Of a stretch of DNA of 64,000 bases, positions 1-10,735 are shown piece after piece. The translations under genes and the position numbers were made by a program. Origin of the DNA: Diacronema lutheri (lineage: Eukaryota; Haptophyta; Pavlovophyceae; Pavlovales; Pavlovaceae); NCBI GenBank assembly GCA_019448385.1, contig JAGTXO010000007.1, positions 186,001 to 250,000 on the forward strand. Direction: 5' to 3'. The notes beneath the pieces were generated by a model. That model was given only the letters and a program-made list of their open reading frames with translations, did not search any database and was not told the origin of the DNA. The first letter of the stretch is position 1; every line of letters starts with the position of its first letter.

Positions 1-240
1 CAGCCTGCCCTTCACGCGCGCGCCCGTGCCGCGGTGGAGCTGGCGGAGCGGCCGCGTGGCGCGCACGCCACCGGGCGGCGTAAGGGCGGTGAGACTCGCG
101 AAATAGGCCTCGGGCGACGACGTCTGCAGCCGGGCGATGCTTTGGAAGCCGTCCACGGGCAGCAGCGCGACGCCGAGGAGCCACGTCGCGCGCGCGCGCG
201 CAGTGGGACGAAGATTCACGGCTGATTGCATGGCGTCCAT
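1..240 (-). CDS. partial N-terminus of an unknown protein with signal-peptide-like start
   Basis: A minus-strand frame starts at an ATG at 240 (a second ATG at 231) and stays open to the window edge, about 80 codons. The N-terminus has a short basic stretch followed by the hydrophobic run TWLLGVALLPVDGF, resembling a signal peptide, then a segment typical of a plastid- or mitochondrion-bound leader (SPEAYFASLTALTPPGGVRA). Its mixed amino-acid composition is unlike the Arg/Ala-rich shadow frames nearby. It lies head-to-head with the alpha-solenoid gene, whose best start is at 335. I do not recognise the family. An antisense shadow cannot be excluded because only 240 bp are visible. Confidence 0.5.
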   Translation of the reverse strand, partial: MDAMQSAVNLRPTARARATWLLGVALLPVDGFQSIARLQTSSPEAYFASLTALTPPGGVRATRPLRQLHRGTGARVKGRL

Positions 241-334
241 GCAGGTGGGTGGCGCCCTTTTTGGGAGGCGACGAGCAAAAGCGCTTCCGCCCTCCCCTCT
301 CGCCAGCCTTTGCTCGTCGCTGGGAGAGCTGGGG

Positions 335-3300
335 ATGGACCGCCCCGCACACGCGAGGCGGCTAGAGTTCTTGGCCCGGCAGCAGACAGCGGAGGATGTG
401 CTTTGCGCGCACCTCGACGAGTGGAGCGCGCGCCCGCCCGAAGCGACGGCGGTCCAAGCCGCGCTCTCAACGCTCGCGCTCGCAATGCCTCCGAGCGCGG
501 CGTCGGCTGCGCTCGCCGCGGCCGTGGCTCGGCACGAGCAGTCGAGTGCTCCTCTCGCGCCCGTCGGTCTCTTTGTGTTGCTCGACCACCTGCTCACGTT
601 GCTCGCGCAACCCAACGAGCCCAAGGAGGCGGCCGACGTGTCTCCCTCCGGCTGCTGCGAGGACATGCTCCTCAAGGTCGTCGCGACTGCGCAGCCCGAG
701 TCCGTCGCGCCGATCGCGCGCGAGCTGCACGCGATGCTTGAGAGCCACAGCACCGGCGCGAGCAAAAGCACGCGCAAAAAGGTTGTTGAGATCTACGGCA
801 TGCTCGTCCGCCGCCAGATCTCGAGCGCGAGCGTAGCGTCTGTGCCGCTGTTCGAGAGCTACCTGCTGCTGCTGCGCAGCGGAGGCCTGGACGCGCAGCT
901 CAAGGTGGCACTCCTGCAGACGGCCGCGGCAATTGTGTGCGTCAGCTCGCATGGTGCCCAGGTTGGTGTGCTCGTGCGCACTCTTGAGGCCGCCGCGCCC
1001 TCGCTCCACCGCCTGCCCAAGACCCTCCGCCATGCGTACCTCGATGCGCATGCGTCGCTCGCGCGCGGCGAAAGCGGCATCGAGAGCGCGCATTTGAGCC
1101 ACGCGCTCGTCGAGCTGCTCGTCACGCACGTGCTCGCGCTCGACGACGATTCGCGCGCCAAGGTCGTCAACCTGCTCGCAACGGTCGTGAGCCCCCGCGC
1201 CGTCCTGCGCCGTCTCCTCGCCATGTCGAGCCGCTCTGCCGACGCCAAATCTGTGCTTGTCGCGATGGTCGAGCGCGGCGCGGCCGACGGCGCGCGTGGC
1301 GACGGCGCGCTGCGCGGCGCGCGGAGCGCGGGTGGCAGGGACGAGGCTGGCACCCGGGGGTTGGCGGCGCTTGTGCGTGCAACGGAGGCGTGCGCGTCGG
1401 ACGGTTTGAACGCCAGCCCTGCGCCCGACGAGGGCGAGGCCGTCGCAGCACGCGCAGCGACCTCCACCGTATGCCCGCAGCAGCAGCGGCAGCGGACGCA
1501 GCGCGTCGCGCCGCAGCCACCGCGCACGCCGGCGGCGCTCGGCGCGTCGAACGAGTCTGCGACGAGTGCGCGCGCTGTCGAGGAAGGCCTCCTCGCCGTG
1601 CTCGCCGCATGCCCGCGCGCATTACTGCTCCGCCGGCTTGACGCGCTAAGCGCGAGCGCGCGCGCGCGCTCGCGGCCGCGCGCAGCTAGCGGCAGCGCGC
1701 ACTCGCTCGCCGACGACGATGTTTGCACAGACCTCGCCGAGCTTCACGAGCTCGAGCTGCTGCTGCGCTGCGAGGCGCTCTCCTCGGCCACTGCGGCCAT
1801 ACCCACCATAGCCGAGGTGGCGCGCCTCCGCCTTGCGTCGGCCGTGACCGCCGAACAGGCCGTCGCGCTGCGTCTGGCATCGCACGCGGCGCGCGCGACC
1901 TCGTCCAAGCCCATCGCGCTCGCGCTCGCGCGCGCGCTCTTCCGACGCGCGCGCGAGCACGCTCTGCTGCTGGCGAGCGCGCGCGGAGCCGTCGCGGAGG
2001 GCACGGGCCTGAGTGCGCTGATCGCCACCGCGCTCTATTGGGCGTCGCTCGCGTGTGCCGATGGGCAAGGGGGCGCAGCGCTCGTCGGCAGCCGTGCGGT
2101 GCCCGACGGCTGCGCCGCGCTCGCCGGAGCTGCGGCCCTGCAGGCAGCGAGCGACATGTGCATCCGCACGGAAGGTGGGGTTCTTGCGCTGCTCGCCGAC
2201 CTCGCACTCGGCGCATGGACGCGCGCGGCAGCCGACGATGGCGTCGAGGGCCCCCGCGCGGGCGTGACCGACGGAGTGGCCGACGAGCAGCGCGTACGTG
2301 CGCCGCCGGACGCGCGAGGTGCAGATGCGTCGTCGTCGGGCGCGAGCCGCTCGATGGCCTGTGCGCTCACACGCCTGCGAGTCGCGGCGCTTGAGTGGGC
2401 GGCAGCGGTCGCATGCGCCGCCTTCGAGGCGCTCGCGCAGGTCCATGCGCTCGGCACGAGCGACAGCGGTGTCGCGGAGCGCGCGGTCGCGATCGCCACG
2501 CCCCCGCCGAGCGACGGCAAAGGCGGAGCTGACAACGGGCCCGACGTGAGCATTGGCACGGACGAGCAAGATGATGACTACATGAGCGCGGAGGCCGCGA
2601 GGCAGGAGGCGGAACAGGCGCAGCTCGATGCCCTCCGCTCGAACGTGCAGCGTGCGTGCCTCGCTGCGGCGCGCGCGCTCGAAGGGCCTATCGCGTGCCC
2701 GCGCGCACCGCTCGGCTGCCAGTTGGCTGCCGTGCGTGGAACGGGCGCCGTGCTCCTCGCGTGGGCGCGCGTCACTGACGGCGAGCGCTTCTGCGCGCCG
2801 TCGCTTGAGGGCGCGCTCGCTGCGCGCGCACGCGGCGACCGCAGCGGCGGCGTCGAGCTTTGCTGCGCGACGCGCCTCGTTGCCCTCGAGCAGGTGCATG
2901 CGCTGCTCGCCGCGGGGTATGAGCTCTCGTCGCTCGGGCGCCTGCCGACCGAGCACTTGCTCTACGCCGCCCTCGAGCCACCCACACCCCGTCCGTGCCG
3001 CTGCCGCGCGCTCGAGCTGCTCGCCAACCTGATTGAGAGCCAGCGGTCCGTACCCGCGGTCGGCCGGCTCGTGCACGCGGCGCTCGACGACGACTCCACC
3101 GTCGCCCGCTCTGCGAGCAACCTCCTCTCGCGCGCGCTCGTCTCGCACAGCAGCGCGCCCAAGGAGCTGACGCGCGCGCTCTACGCGGCCGTGGTCGCAG
3201 GCACATTGCCGCCCTTTGCGCCCGAGGCGCTGCCGCGCACACTGGCGACCGTGCGACCGCTTCTTGACGCGGTGAGCCAGCCCAGCCTGCTCGCGCAGCT

Positions 3301-3841
3301 GGGCGTCGACCTGGTGAAGGGCGCGCTCGCGCATGCAGCGCCGCGTCTGCGCGCGGGCGACGCGCGCCGCCTCACCGCGCTTCTTGGCGCGCTGCCGTGC
3401 ACGGTGCGGAGCATCGCCGCGCTGCGCGACGCCAAGGCGGCGGCCGCGCGGCTGTGCGCAGCCGACGCGGCGATCGCGCGCGATATATGCTCGCATCTAT
3501 CGACTTGGCTCGCGCCCGACGGCGCGCGCACCAGTGTTGCCGTGGCGCGCAGGTCCGCCGCGGCCGAGGGCCGCACGCCGCTCCTCGACGCACGCGCGCT
3601 CCTTGATGAGCTGTGTGCCGCACGGCCTGATGCGGACGAGGCCAGCCGTCGGTCGGCTGGCGGCAAGCGCGCCGCGCTCTCCGAGCCTGCCGAGCGCGAC
3701 GCGGTGCATCGGCGGATGGACGCCGGTACGCCGCGCGCGCACGGCGGTGACGCGCAGCTCGACGACGACGAGGATGTGGCCGACGACCTCGACGCACAGG
3801 TGGCCGCTGTCCGCGGCCTCGCGCTCGCAAACCGTCCATGA
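335..3841 (+). CDS. large alpha-solenoid (HEAT-like) protein, function unknown
   Basis: Uninterrupted frame of 1,168 codons from the ATG at 335; the frame is open from an ATG at 137, but the stretch before 335 is low-quality and overlaps the divergent gene on the other strand. The protein is almost entirely amphipathic helices rich in Leu and Ala, arranged as helical pairs (for example around 560-1200 and 2990-3450), as in HEAT/ARM solenoids. A disordered insert lies near 1290-1560. The tail is acidic and basic, with KRAALSEPAERD and a DDDEDVADD cluster, suggesting a nuclear protein. General length and tail recall condensin or Fanconi-type scaffolds, but I see no diagnostic motif and do not assign it. 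No intron is evident. Confidence 0.6.
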   Translation: MDRPAHARRLEFLARQQTAEDVLCAHLDEWSARPPEATAVQAALSTLALAMPPSAASAALAAAVARHEQSSAPLAPVGLFVLLDHLLTLLAQPNEPKEAADVSPSGCCEDMLLKVVATAQPESVAPIARELHAMLESHSTGASKSTRKKVVEIYGMLVRRQISSASVASVPLFESYLLLLRSGGLDAQLKVALLQTAAAIVCVSSHGAQVGVLVRTLEAAAPSLHRLPKTLRHAYLDAHASLARGESGIESAHLSHALVELLVTHVLALDDDSRAKVVNLLATVVSPRAVLRRLLAMSSRSADAKSVLVAMVERGAADGARGDGALRGARSAGGRDEAGTRGLAALVRATEACASDGLNASPAPDEGEAVAARAATSTVCPQQQRQRTQRVAPQPPRTPAALGASNESATSARAVEEGLLAVLAACPRALLLRRLDALSASARARSRPRAASGSAHSLADDDVCTDLAELHELELLLRCEALSSATAAIPTIAEVARLRLASAVTAEQAVALRLASHAARATSSKPIALALARALFRRAREHALLLASARGAVAEGTGLSALIATALYWASLACADGQGGAALVGSRAVPDGCAALAGAAALQAASDMCIRTEGGVLALLADLALGAWTRAAADDGVEGPRAGVTDGVADEQRVRAPPDARGADASSSGASRSMACALTRLRVAALEWAAAVACAAFEALAQVHALGTSDSGVAERAVAIATPPPSDGKGGADNGPDVSIGTDEQDDDYMSAEAARQEAEQAQLDALRSNVQRACLAAARALEGPIACPRAPLGCQLAAVRGTGAVLLAWARVTDGERFCAPSLEGALAARARGDRSGGVELCCATRLVALEQVHALLAAGYELSSLGRLPTEHLLYAALEPPTPRPCRCRALELLANLIESQRSVPAVGRLVHAALDDDSTVARSASNLLSRALVSHSSAPKELTRALYAAVVAGTLPPFAPEALPRTLATVRPLLDAVSQPSLLAQLGVDLVKGALAHAAPRLRAGDARRLTALLGALPCTVRSIAALRDAKAAAARLCAADAAIARDICSHLSTWLAPDGARTSVAVARRSAAAEGRTPLLDARALLDELCAARPDADEASRRSAGGKRAALSEPAERDAVHRRMDAGTPRAHGGDAQLDDDEDVADDLDAQVAAVRGLALANRP

Positions 3842-4014
3842 CCTCGTGAGCGCGCAGCGATGCGTCAGCTACTGATGTCTGTGCAGATGCCGAGAAGTCA
3901 GCGGCGTCAGCAACATAGTGCGTGACTGAGATCAGCACGCAGCCGCGCCACGCGTGATGCGTGCGCGCCTGCGTGCCCCAGGCTTGCCACCGGCCGGTAC
4001 GGACGGTTCGGCGC

Positions 4015-5318
4015 TCAGTCGAAGAGATCGAAGCCACCAGCCTCCTCCTCCTCCTCCTCCTCGGGCGCGGCGGCGGCGGCGGCCGTGGGCGCCGCGTCGC
4101 CACCACCCGCGGCAGCCGCGGCCGTGGGCGCGGCCGCAACCGCGGCCGACGCGAAGGCCTCCGGGTTGTCGATCATCTCCTTGACCTTCTTGATCTGCTC
4201 GAAGATGAAGTCGGCGGCGAGGCCGACGCCGGCCACCTCCTTGAAACCGTTCATCACCATGTAGGGCAGCGACGCCTGCGTCGGGAAGTTGGTCGCGAGC
4301 GACACGGCCGCGATGTTGCCAATTGCGGCCGCCACAGAGCCGAGGAGCATCTCCTGCGAGATAGCGAGCACGGACGGGTCGAAGACGGCGCCGGCCTCGT
4401 ACACCTTCTGCACGACCAGGCCGTAGTTGAACGGCTTCTTGCCCAGCTTGTTGAGCAGCGCGGCCTCGGACGGCCCGACCTGCGCGCACGGACAGACGGG
4501 CGGCGCATGGCGGTTCTGAGGCGGCCGGGGCAGCGCGAGGTTGCGACTTCGCGCGTGCGCAGACTCGCGCGACGGCCGCGGTCTCGTCACACGCGGCGCC
4601 GGCGCGCCAGCCGACTCCAAACGGCTGGGCCCGGGCCGGCGCGTGTGCCTCGTGGCGCTTTGCCGCGCCGTCCAACCGAGCGGCACTGCAGCTGCACACG
4701 GCCGGCCTGCGGCCGGCGCGCGACCCGCGACCAGCGCGGGCCGTTGCGCGGGGCACGTCGGAGCGCGTGCCCGCACACGAACGCGCCCAAGGCCCGCGCC
4801 CGACGCTTCTCGGCGCGCGGCGCGCGTACGCGAGTGTGCGCCTTGATGACCTGCACGTCCTGGATGATCTCGATAGAGCCCTTGTTGATCTTGGTCGGGA
4901 TGTTGAGCGCCTGGAAGAAGGACGTCTGCGCCGGATCGAGGCCCGTGGGCCCCTTCGGAATCCACACGTCGACGGGCGCGAGCGCGCCCGAGCGCGCGGC
5001 GGCGGGCTTCTGGTTGCCCTCGAGGACGGTCTTCACCTCGCCCAGGTCGCCGTTCGTCATGACAAAGGCGACGTTCTTCTTGAGCTCCTCGATCAGGCAC
5101 CAGACCTCGGGGCGCTCGTTCGACAGGTTCGAGATCGCGCGGCGCATCTGCGTGTTCTTCCCGTTGAGCACCTCCGCCTTGCCGCGCAGCTCGATCTTGA
5201 TCTCCTGCATCTGGCGCGAGCCGACGTTGTCGACGCCGACGATGAACATGCGCTCATACTGAGCGAAGAGGGTGTTGAGCTTGGCAAAGTACTTCTCCTT
5301 ACGCAGGCGCGACGGCAT
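4015..5318 (-). CDS. RPLP0: 60S acidic ribosomal protein P0
   Basis: Two exons: 5318-4830 and 4479-4015 with a 350-nt GT-AG intron (4480-4829). Joined in phase 0 they give 317 residues, exactly the usual animal P0 length. The N-terminus (MPSRLRKEKYFAKL) and the L10-like RNA-binding region with IVGVDNVGSRQMQEI match P0. The splice falls inside IIQDVQVIKAHTR/VGPSEAALL, where known P0 proteins are colinear. The C-terminus is an Ala-rich hinge ending in an acidic run and GGFDLFD, the stalk peptide that recruits elongation factors; here the acidic run is pure Glu instead of the usual Glu/Ser/Asp mix. It forms the base of the ribosomal stalk together with P1/P2. Divergent from dyskerin with 264 bp between start codons. 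Confidence 0.97.
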
Positions 5319-5582
5319 GGCTTCGGGTGGTGCAAGCGGTGGCGGTGCGACGGGTCCGCTGGCGCCTGGCTCTCCAAGTCTGCCTGACCTGGTATGCACG
5401 GGCAGCAGCTCGCTCTCGCTCTCTCAGAGCTGCGCGGCACGTGCCAAAAGGTTTTGTACTATGGGCAATAAGATGACGCTTTTACATCTCGCAAGGCCTT
5501 TGTAAATTACTGTACCGAGCTTTTCTCTCGGGCGCCATTTCCGCCCTTGCGCCCCGTCGCCATTCTTCCAGGGCTGCGTCGC

Positions 5583-7123
5583 ATGGGCGGCGACAAGGAC
5601 AAGAAGAAGGACAAGGCGGCGGCGGCCGCCGCCGCCGAGGGCGGGCTGGTGATCGCGCCGGAGGCGAATCCCGCGCCGATCGACACGTCCAAGTGGCCGC
5701 TCCTCCTCAAAAACTACGCCACGCTCAACACGCGCACGGGCCACTATACGCCGATCCCGTGCGGGCACTCGCCGCTCTCGCGCCCGCTGCGCGACTACCT
5801 CAAGTACGGGATCATCAACCTGGACAAGCCGGCGAATCCGTCATCGCACGAGGTGGTCGCGTGGCTCAAGCGCATCTTGCGCGTCGAGAAGACCGGCCAC
5901 AGCGGCACGCTTGACCCGAAGGTGACGGGCTGCCTGATCGTGTGCATCGACCGCGCGACGCGCCTCGTCAAATCGCAGCAGAACGCGGGCAAGGAGTACA
6001 TCGCGATCGTGCGGTTGCACGAGGCCATCCAGGGCGAGCACGAGCTGGCCAAGGCCATCTCCACTCTCACCGGCGCGCTCTTTCAGCGGCCGCCGCTCAT
6101 CTCGGCGGTCAAGCGGCAGCTGCGCGTGCGCACCATCTACGAGTCCAAGCTGCTCGAGTACGACAAGGAGCGCAACCTCGGGGTGTTCTGGGTGTCGTGC
6201 GAGGCGGGCACTTACATCCGCACGCTCTGCGTCCACCTCGGCCTCGTGCTCGGCGTCGGCGGGCACATGCAGGAGTTGCGGCGCAACCGGTCGGGTATCC
6301 TGCACGAGAACGCGCACATGGTCACGATGCACGACGTGCTCGACGCGCAGCACGTGTACGACACGAGCAAGGACGAGTCATATTTGCGTCATTGCGTCAA
6401 GCCGCTCGAGCTCCTCCTCACCAGCTTCAAGCGCCTCGTCGTCAAGGACTCTGCCGTCAACGCGATCTGCTACGGCGCGAAGCTCATGCTCCCCGGCCTG
6501 CTGCGCTTCGAGAACGGCGTTGAGGTGAACGAGGAGGTGGTGTTGATGACGACCAAGGGCGAGGCGATCGCGATCGGCATCGCGCAGATGGCCACCGCCG
6601 ACATGGCGCACTGCGACCACGGCGTCGTCGCAAAGATCAAGCGCGTCGTGATGGACCGCGACACCTACCCGCGCAAGTGGGGCCTTGGCCCAAAGGCGCA
6701 GGAGAAGAAGGCGCTGATCGCCGCGGGCAGGCTCGACAAGTACGGCCGACCAAACGAGGCCACGCCCGCCGGCTGGAGCCAGGACGCGCCCGCGCTCGGC
6801 GCACCGGCCAACGGCATCGCGCCGACGGCGACAGCGGGCGCGGCGGCGCCCGCGCACGGCGGCGGCGACATGGCGGGCGGCGCGCTTTCTCCTGAAAAGA
6901 AGGAGAAGAAGGACAAAAAGGAGAAGAAGGAGAAGAAGGAGAAGAAGGCACACGCGCGCGCCATTGCCCCCATGCTGCGCGTGCGTGCGCCCTTTTCGGC
7001 CGGGCGTCGCCGCACTCTACGCTCAGCGCGGGGCCTGCCGCCGCTGCGTCGTGCGCGCTCGCTCGTGCGCAGGACGATGGCGGCGAACCCGACAAGAAGA
7101 AGAAGAAGAAGAGTGAAGAGTGA
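5583..7123 (+). CDS. CBF5: dyskerin/Cbf5, H/ACA snoRNP pseudouridine synthase
   Basis: Catalytic subunit of H/ACA ribonucleoproteins, converting uridine to pseudouridine in rRNA and snRNA in the nucleolus. The N-terminal dyskerin-like segment is followed by the TruB catalytic domain with [13 protein letters not shown] (catalytic Asp at about residue 111), the [10 protein letters not shown] motif and [19 protein letters not shown] domain follows ([16 protein letters not shown] to [13 protein letters not shown]). The tail is Lys-rich (EKKEKK repeats), as in other dyskerins. I infer one 92-nt intron (6981-7072) that splits the tail; exon 2 reads [15 protein letters not shown] then TGA at 7121. 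Without splicing, the frame runs into non-conserved sequence. Predicted 482 residues, against about 480-515 in relatives. Start is the ATG at 5583 ([11 protein letters not shown]). Confidence 0.96.
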
Positions 7124-7171
7124 CCCTGACTCGCCGTCAGCAGTAAATTGTCCCCTCGCGGGGGTTGGCTG

Positions 7172-8319
7172 TCAGAGGGCCAAGAAGAAGTCCACGTGCC
7201 TCGCCTCCATGCCGTGGCTGATCATGGTCGCGCGCAGCTTGCCGCGCGCGTCAGCGAGCACCGCGGCGGGCGTCGCGGCGGGCCGGTCGGCGGCGGCCGC
7301 GCGCGCGCCGAGGACGGCGACGGCGCGCGCTGCGGCGGTGACCGAGGCGAGAACCAGGTCGCGCTCCGACGCCAGCTCGGCGCGCATCTTCGCCAGCTGC
7401 CGCGCGAGCGCGCGAGCGAGCTCGCCGTGCGCGCGCGCCGCGCTGCGCGCGCCGCCGAGCGCATCTGCGAGCGCGTGCGCGCGCGCACGCAAAGCGTCGG
7501 CTGCGGCGTGCGCCGCGCGGAGCTGCGAGGTGGCCTCGCGCGCACGCTCGGCGTCCGCCGAGGCCGCGAGCGCGCGCGCTCTCGCGCGAGCCTCGACCGC
7601 CTCCGCCTCCGCGTCGCGCGCGATGCGCGAACGGCCGAGCTCGGCCTGCAGCGAGTCAGCGCGCGCGTGCGCGTCAGCGACAAGTTTAGTGAGCTCGGCC
7701 TGCGCGCGCCGCGCCGCCGTTGCAAGCGCGTCCTCGCGCCGCGCCTGCGCGGCGCCGCGCGACGCGGCACGGCGCGTGAGCACCGCCCCGCGCACCGTCG
7801 CCGCCGCTGCTCGGCGCGTGGCGCGTCGAGCGTGGCGGCCACCTGTGCCTCGCGCATCGCACGGATGAGGTCGCCGTGCTGCAGCTGCATCGCCGAGATG
7901 CGCGTCATGCAGCTCTCTTGCAGCTGCTCCAGCTGCTGCTGGTGCGCAAGCCCCTTTGCGGCGATCCGTTCCTCGCGCTCGGCGTACTCGGCGTCCGCGC
8001 GGCCGTCAAGCGCGGCGAGCGAACCCGCGCCGCCGCTCGCGAGCGCGAGGCGCGCGCGCTCGGCCTCAGCGCGCGCGCGCGCAGTCGCTGCGCGAGCCGC
8101 TTCGAGCTCCGCGCCGAGCTGTGCGCGCTGGTGCGCCGCGTGCTCGCGCAGCTGCGCGGCCTCGTCCGCCGCTCGTTCGGCAGCGCCGCGGAGCGCGAGC
8201 GCTGCTCGCTCGGCGTCGGCAGCGTGCACGATGCGCAGCGCGTCGAGCTCGGCGCGCACGCGCGCGATCTCGGCGCGCGCGGCTGCCACGTCAACCGCCG
8301 GCGCGAACACGCTGTCCAT
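7172..8319 (-). CDS. Ala/Arg-rich coiled-coil protein
   Basis: Two exons, 8319-7843 and 7744-7172, joined in phase 0 by a 98-nt intron with donor CAG|GTGGCC and acceptor CGCGCAG, giving 349 residues. Nearly the whole protein is heptad-repeat helix (for example [23 protein letters not shown]), with no globular domain. One less biased stretch ([27 protein letters not shown]) lies just before the intron, and the C-terminus ends [14 protein letters not shown]. Such proteins are common in flagellar, basal-body or cytoskeletal structures, but the family is not recognisable. The stop codon is 48 bp from the dyskerin stop (tail-to-tail), and the start is 226 bp from the next plus-strand gene (head-to-head). 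Confidence 0.75.
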
Positions 8320-8545
8320 GTCGTCTTCACAACCTCCTCTACGTGCAGACGGTTACAGTGGCCTATCGGGTCGGGCGACTCCAAACCCAAGAACAGTATC
8401 CTTATAATTATTTAAATGATGGGGTGGAAAAGTGTAACGCCTTGGTGGCAGGCTGATCCACCTGCCGGAACGGGAAAAATGATGCCCCAAAAAGTTGGGT
8501 TCTCATAGCCTGATAACACCGTTTTTTCAAAGATCCGCGTTGTTC

Positions 8546-10679
8546 ATGGGCGACACCGTCGATACGCGAGGTCTCCTCGTTGGCGTTGTGGCGCTAGGTG
8601 CGGCGGTGGTCGTGCTCGTCGCGTGCGTGTTGTCATATCGCGCGCGACTCGTTCGGCTCGTTCGTCTCTTCCTCCATTTGTCCACGACCGAGTCGCCCGC
8701 CGAGCACGTCGTGATCATCACCGACGCGGGCGAGGACCTCGACGACGAGATGACGCTCGTGATGGCGCGCTTCCTGATCGACGAGCGCAAGATCGAGCTG
8801 AAGGCGGTGGTGGCAAACTTACAGCCCGCGATGGCGCGTGCGCGCCTTGTCCGCGGCACGCTCGACCATCTCGGCCTCCAGGCAGTGCCGGTCGGGGTCG
8901 GGACCGACGGCGGCTCGCTCACGCACCGCGACACCTTCTCGTCGACGGCGTCAACTTACATCGCGCCAATCGACTCGCAGCGCGCGATCTCGATTGAACC
9001 GGGGCGCGCGCTCCTCCACCGCGTGCTTGCCTCCGCGGCCGACCGCTCGATCACGCTGCTGTGCATCTCGTCACTGAAGGACGCGGCCGTCTTCCTGCGC
9101 GACAACGCGCCGCTCTGCCAAGCGAAGCTCAAGTGCATCGTCGTGATGGGCGGCATCGACGCGGCAAGCTCGGAGCAAGCTAAGGCACGCGCGCTTTCTC
9201 CAAATCTCCGTCTCTCCGTTCGCTCCACCCCGGCTCGCGCTCGCCGCTTGCGCTCGCGTGCGCGCCTCTCCGCGCCGCGGCGCTGTGCGGCGACGCGGCG
9301 CGCGCGCTCGGCGACCGACGGCGCGGCCGCGCGTGTCCGCTTTATTGCGCGCGCGCGCCGCTCAGGTACTCCGGCCCGATTCGGCTCACAACAACATGTT
9401 CGACGACGCGGCCGCCTCCTACTTTTATCTCGCGTGCCAGCGCTTCCGCATCCCGCTCAAAATTGTCTCGAGGCACGCGGCGTACGGCGCGCCCATCCCG
9501 CGCTCTATCTACGACCGGCTCGCGCAGACGGGCTCGCCGATCGGCTGGCGGTTGCGGAAGCGGCAGCGCGACGCGATCGAGCGGCTATGGCGGCGAGCGT
9601 GCGCACCGCCCGGCTCGGCCGCGCGCGAGGGCCTGCCCGACCGGTGCGACAGGGAGTGGTTCAGCACGACCTTCTGCGCGGGCAAGGCGGCCGAGCGCAA
9701 GCCGGGCGACCTCATCTGGGACCTCATCATCAGCTTTCACATGTGCGCGACCGCGCCACGCTCGCGCCCGCCCGCCCGTCAGCCCGCGCCCCAGCGCCAC
9801 GCCACGCGCCGTCGGCGCGAGCGCACACGCACGCCCGACCGCGCACAGGTATGCCCCACCACACGCCCGACCACACGCACGCCCGACCGCGCGCGCTCAT
9901 GCGCGCGCGGCGCCACGCGCGGCGCTCCGCCGCGCGCACAGGTACGACGTCGTCGCGCTGCTTGCATGCTCGCCGCCGCTCGCCGCGCAGCTCTTCTGCC
10001 CGCGCACAGTTGTGGTGGATGGTGTTGCGCACCAGGTGATTGGCTGGGCCAAGGACGAGGACAACGTCAAGTCGGGGCGCGACGTTGCCATCGTCATCCA
10101 GCGCGGCGTGCTGCGTGGCATCACGACCGCGACGCACCTGCACACGCGGCCACGCGTGGTGCTCGTGCTGCCCGACTCGCTCACCGAACCGTCCGCGCTG
10201 CCCACGCTGCTCATGCTGCGCGCGCTCGTCGAGTTTAACGTGATCACGTGCATGGCCGTGCTCGTCTTTGAGGACCGGCGCGACGCGGCGCGGCACGCGC
10301 AACACGCCGCAAACCGCGACGCCATCCTCAAAAGCCTCGGGCTGCACTCGGCCACGTCCGTGCTCTTCGTCGAGCAGTCGACGGACGGCAGCGCCGCAGA
10401 GATGGACGCTCTCACCAAGCTGTACGAGCGCGTGCCCAATGGCGGCGTGCGCCTCGTTGTCCCGCACTGCCCGCGGCTGATTGCAAACTTTGCGGCCGAG
10501 CATCCGCTCCTCTTCCGCGAGAAGACCGAGGCAGTCATCACGCTGGGTGAGTGCGTGCGCTCGCACGCGGCGGAGGACGAGGACGAGGACGAGCGCGACC
10601 TGATGCTCGAGCCGAGCGCCGCCGACCCGTTTGCGCACTTGAGCGGCGGGGGCGTCGGAGGCGGAGGCGGAGCCGGGGA

Positions 10680-10735
<56 letters not shown>

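Noticed and set aside
1646-3496. 616-codon minus-strand frame opposite the alpha-solenoid gene
   Set aside because: Arg/Ala-rich shadow composition, no domain; the plus frame has regular hydrophobic helices and typical codon use.
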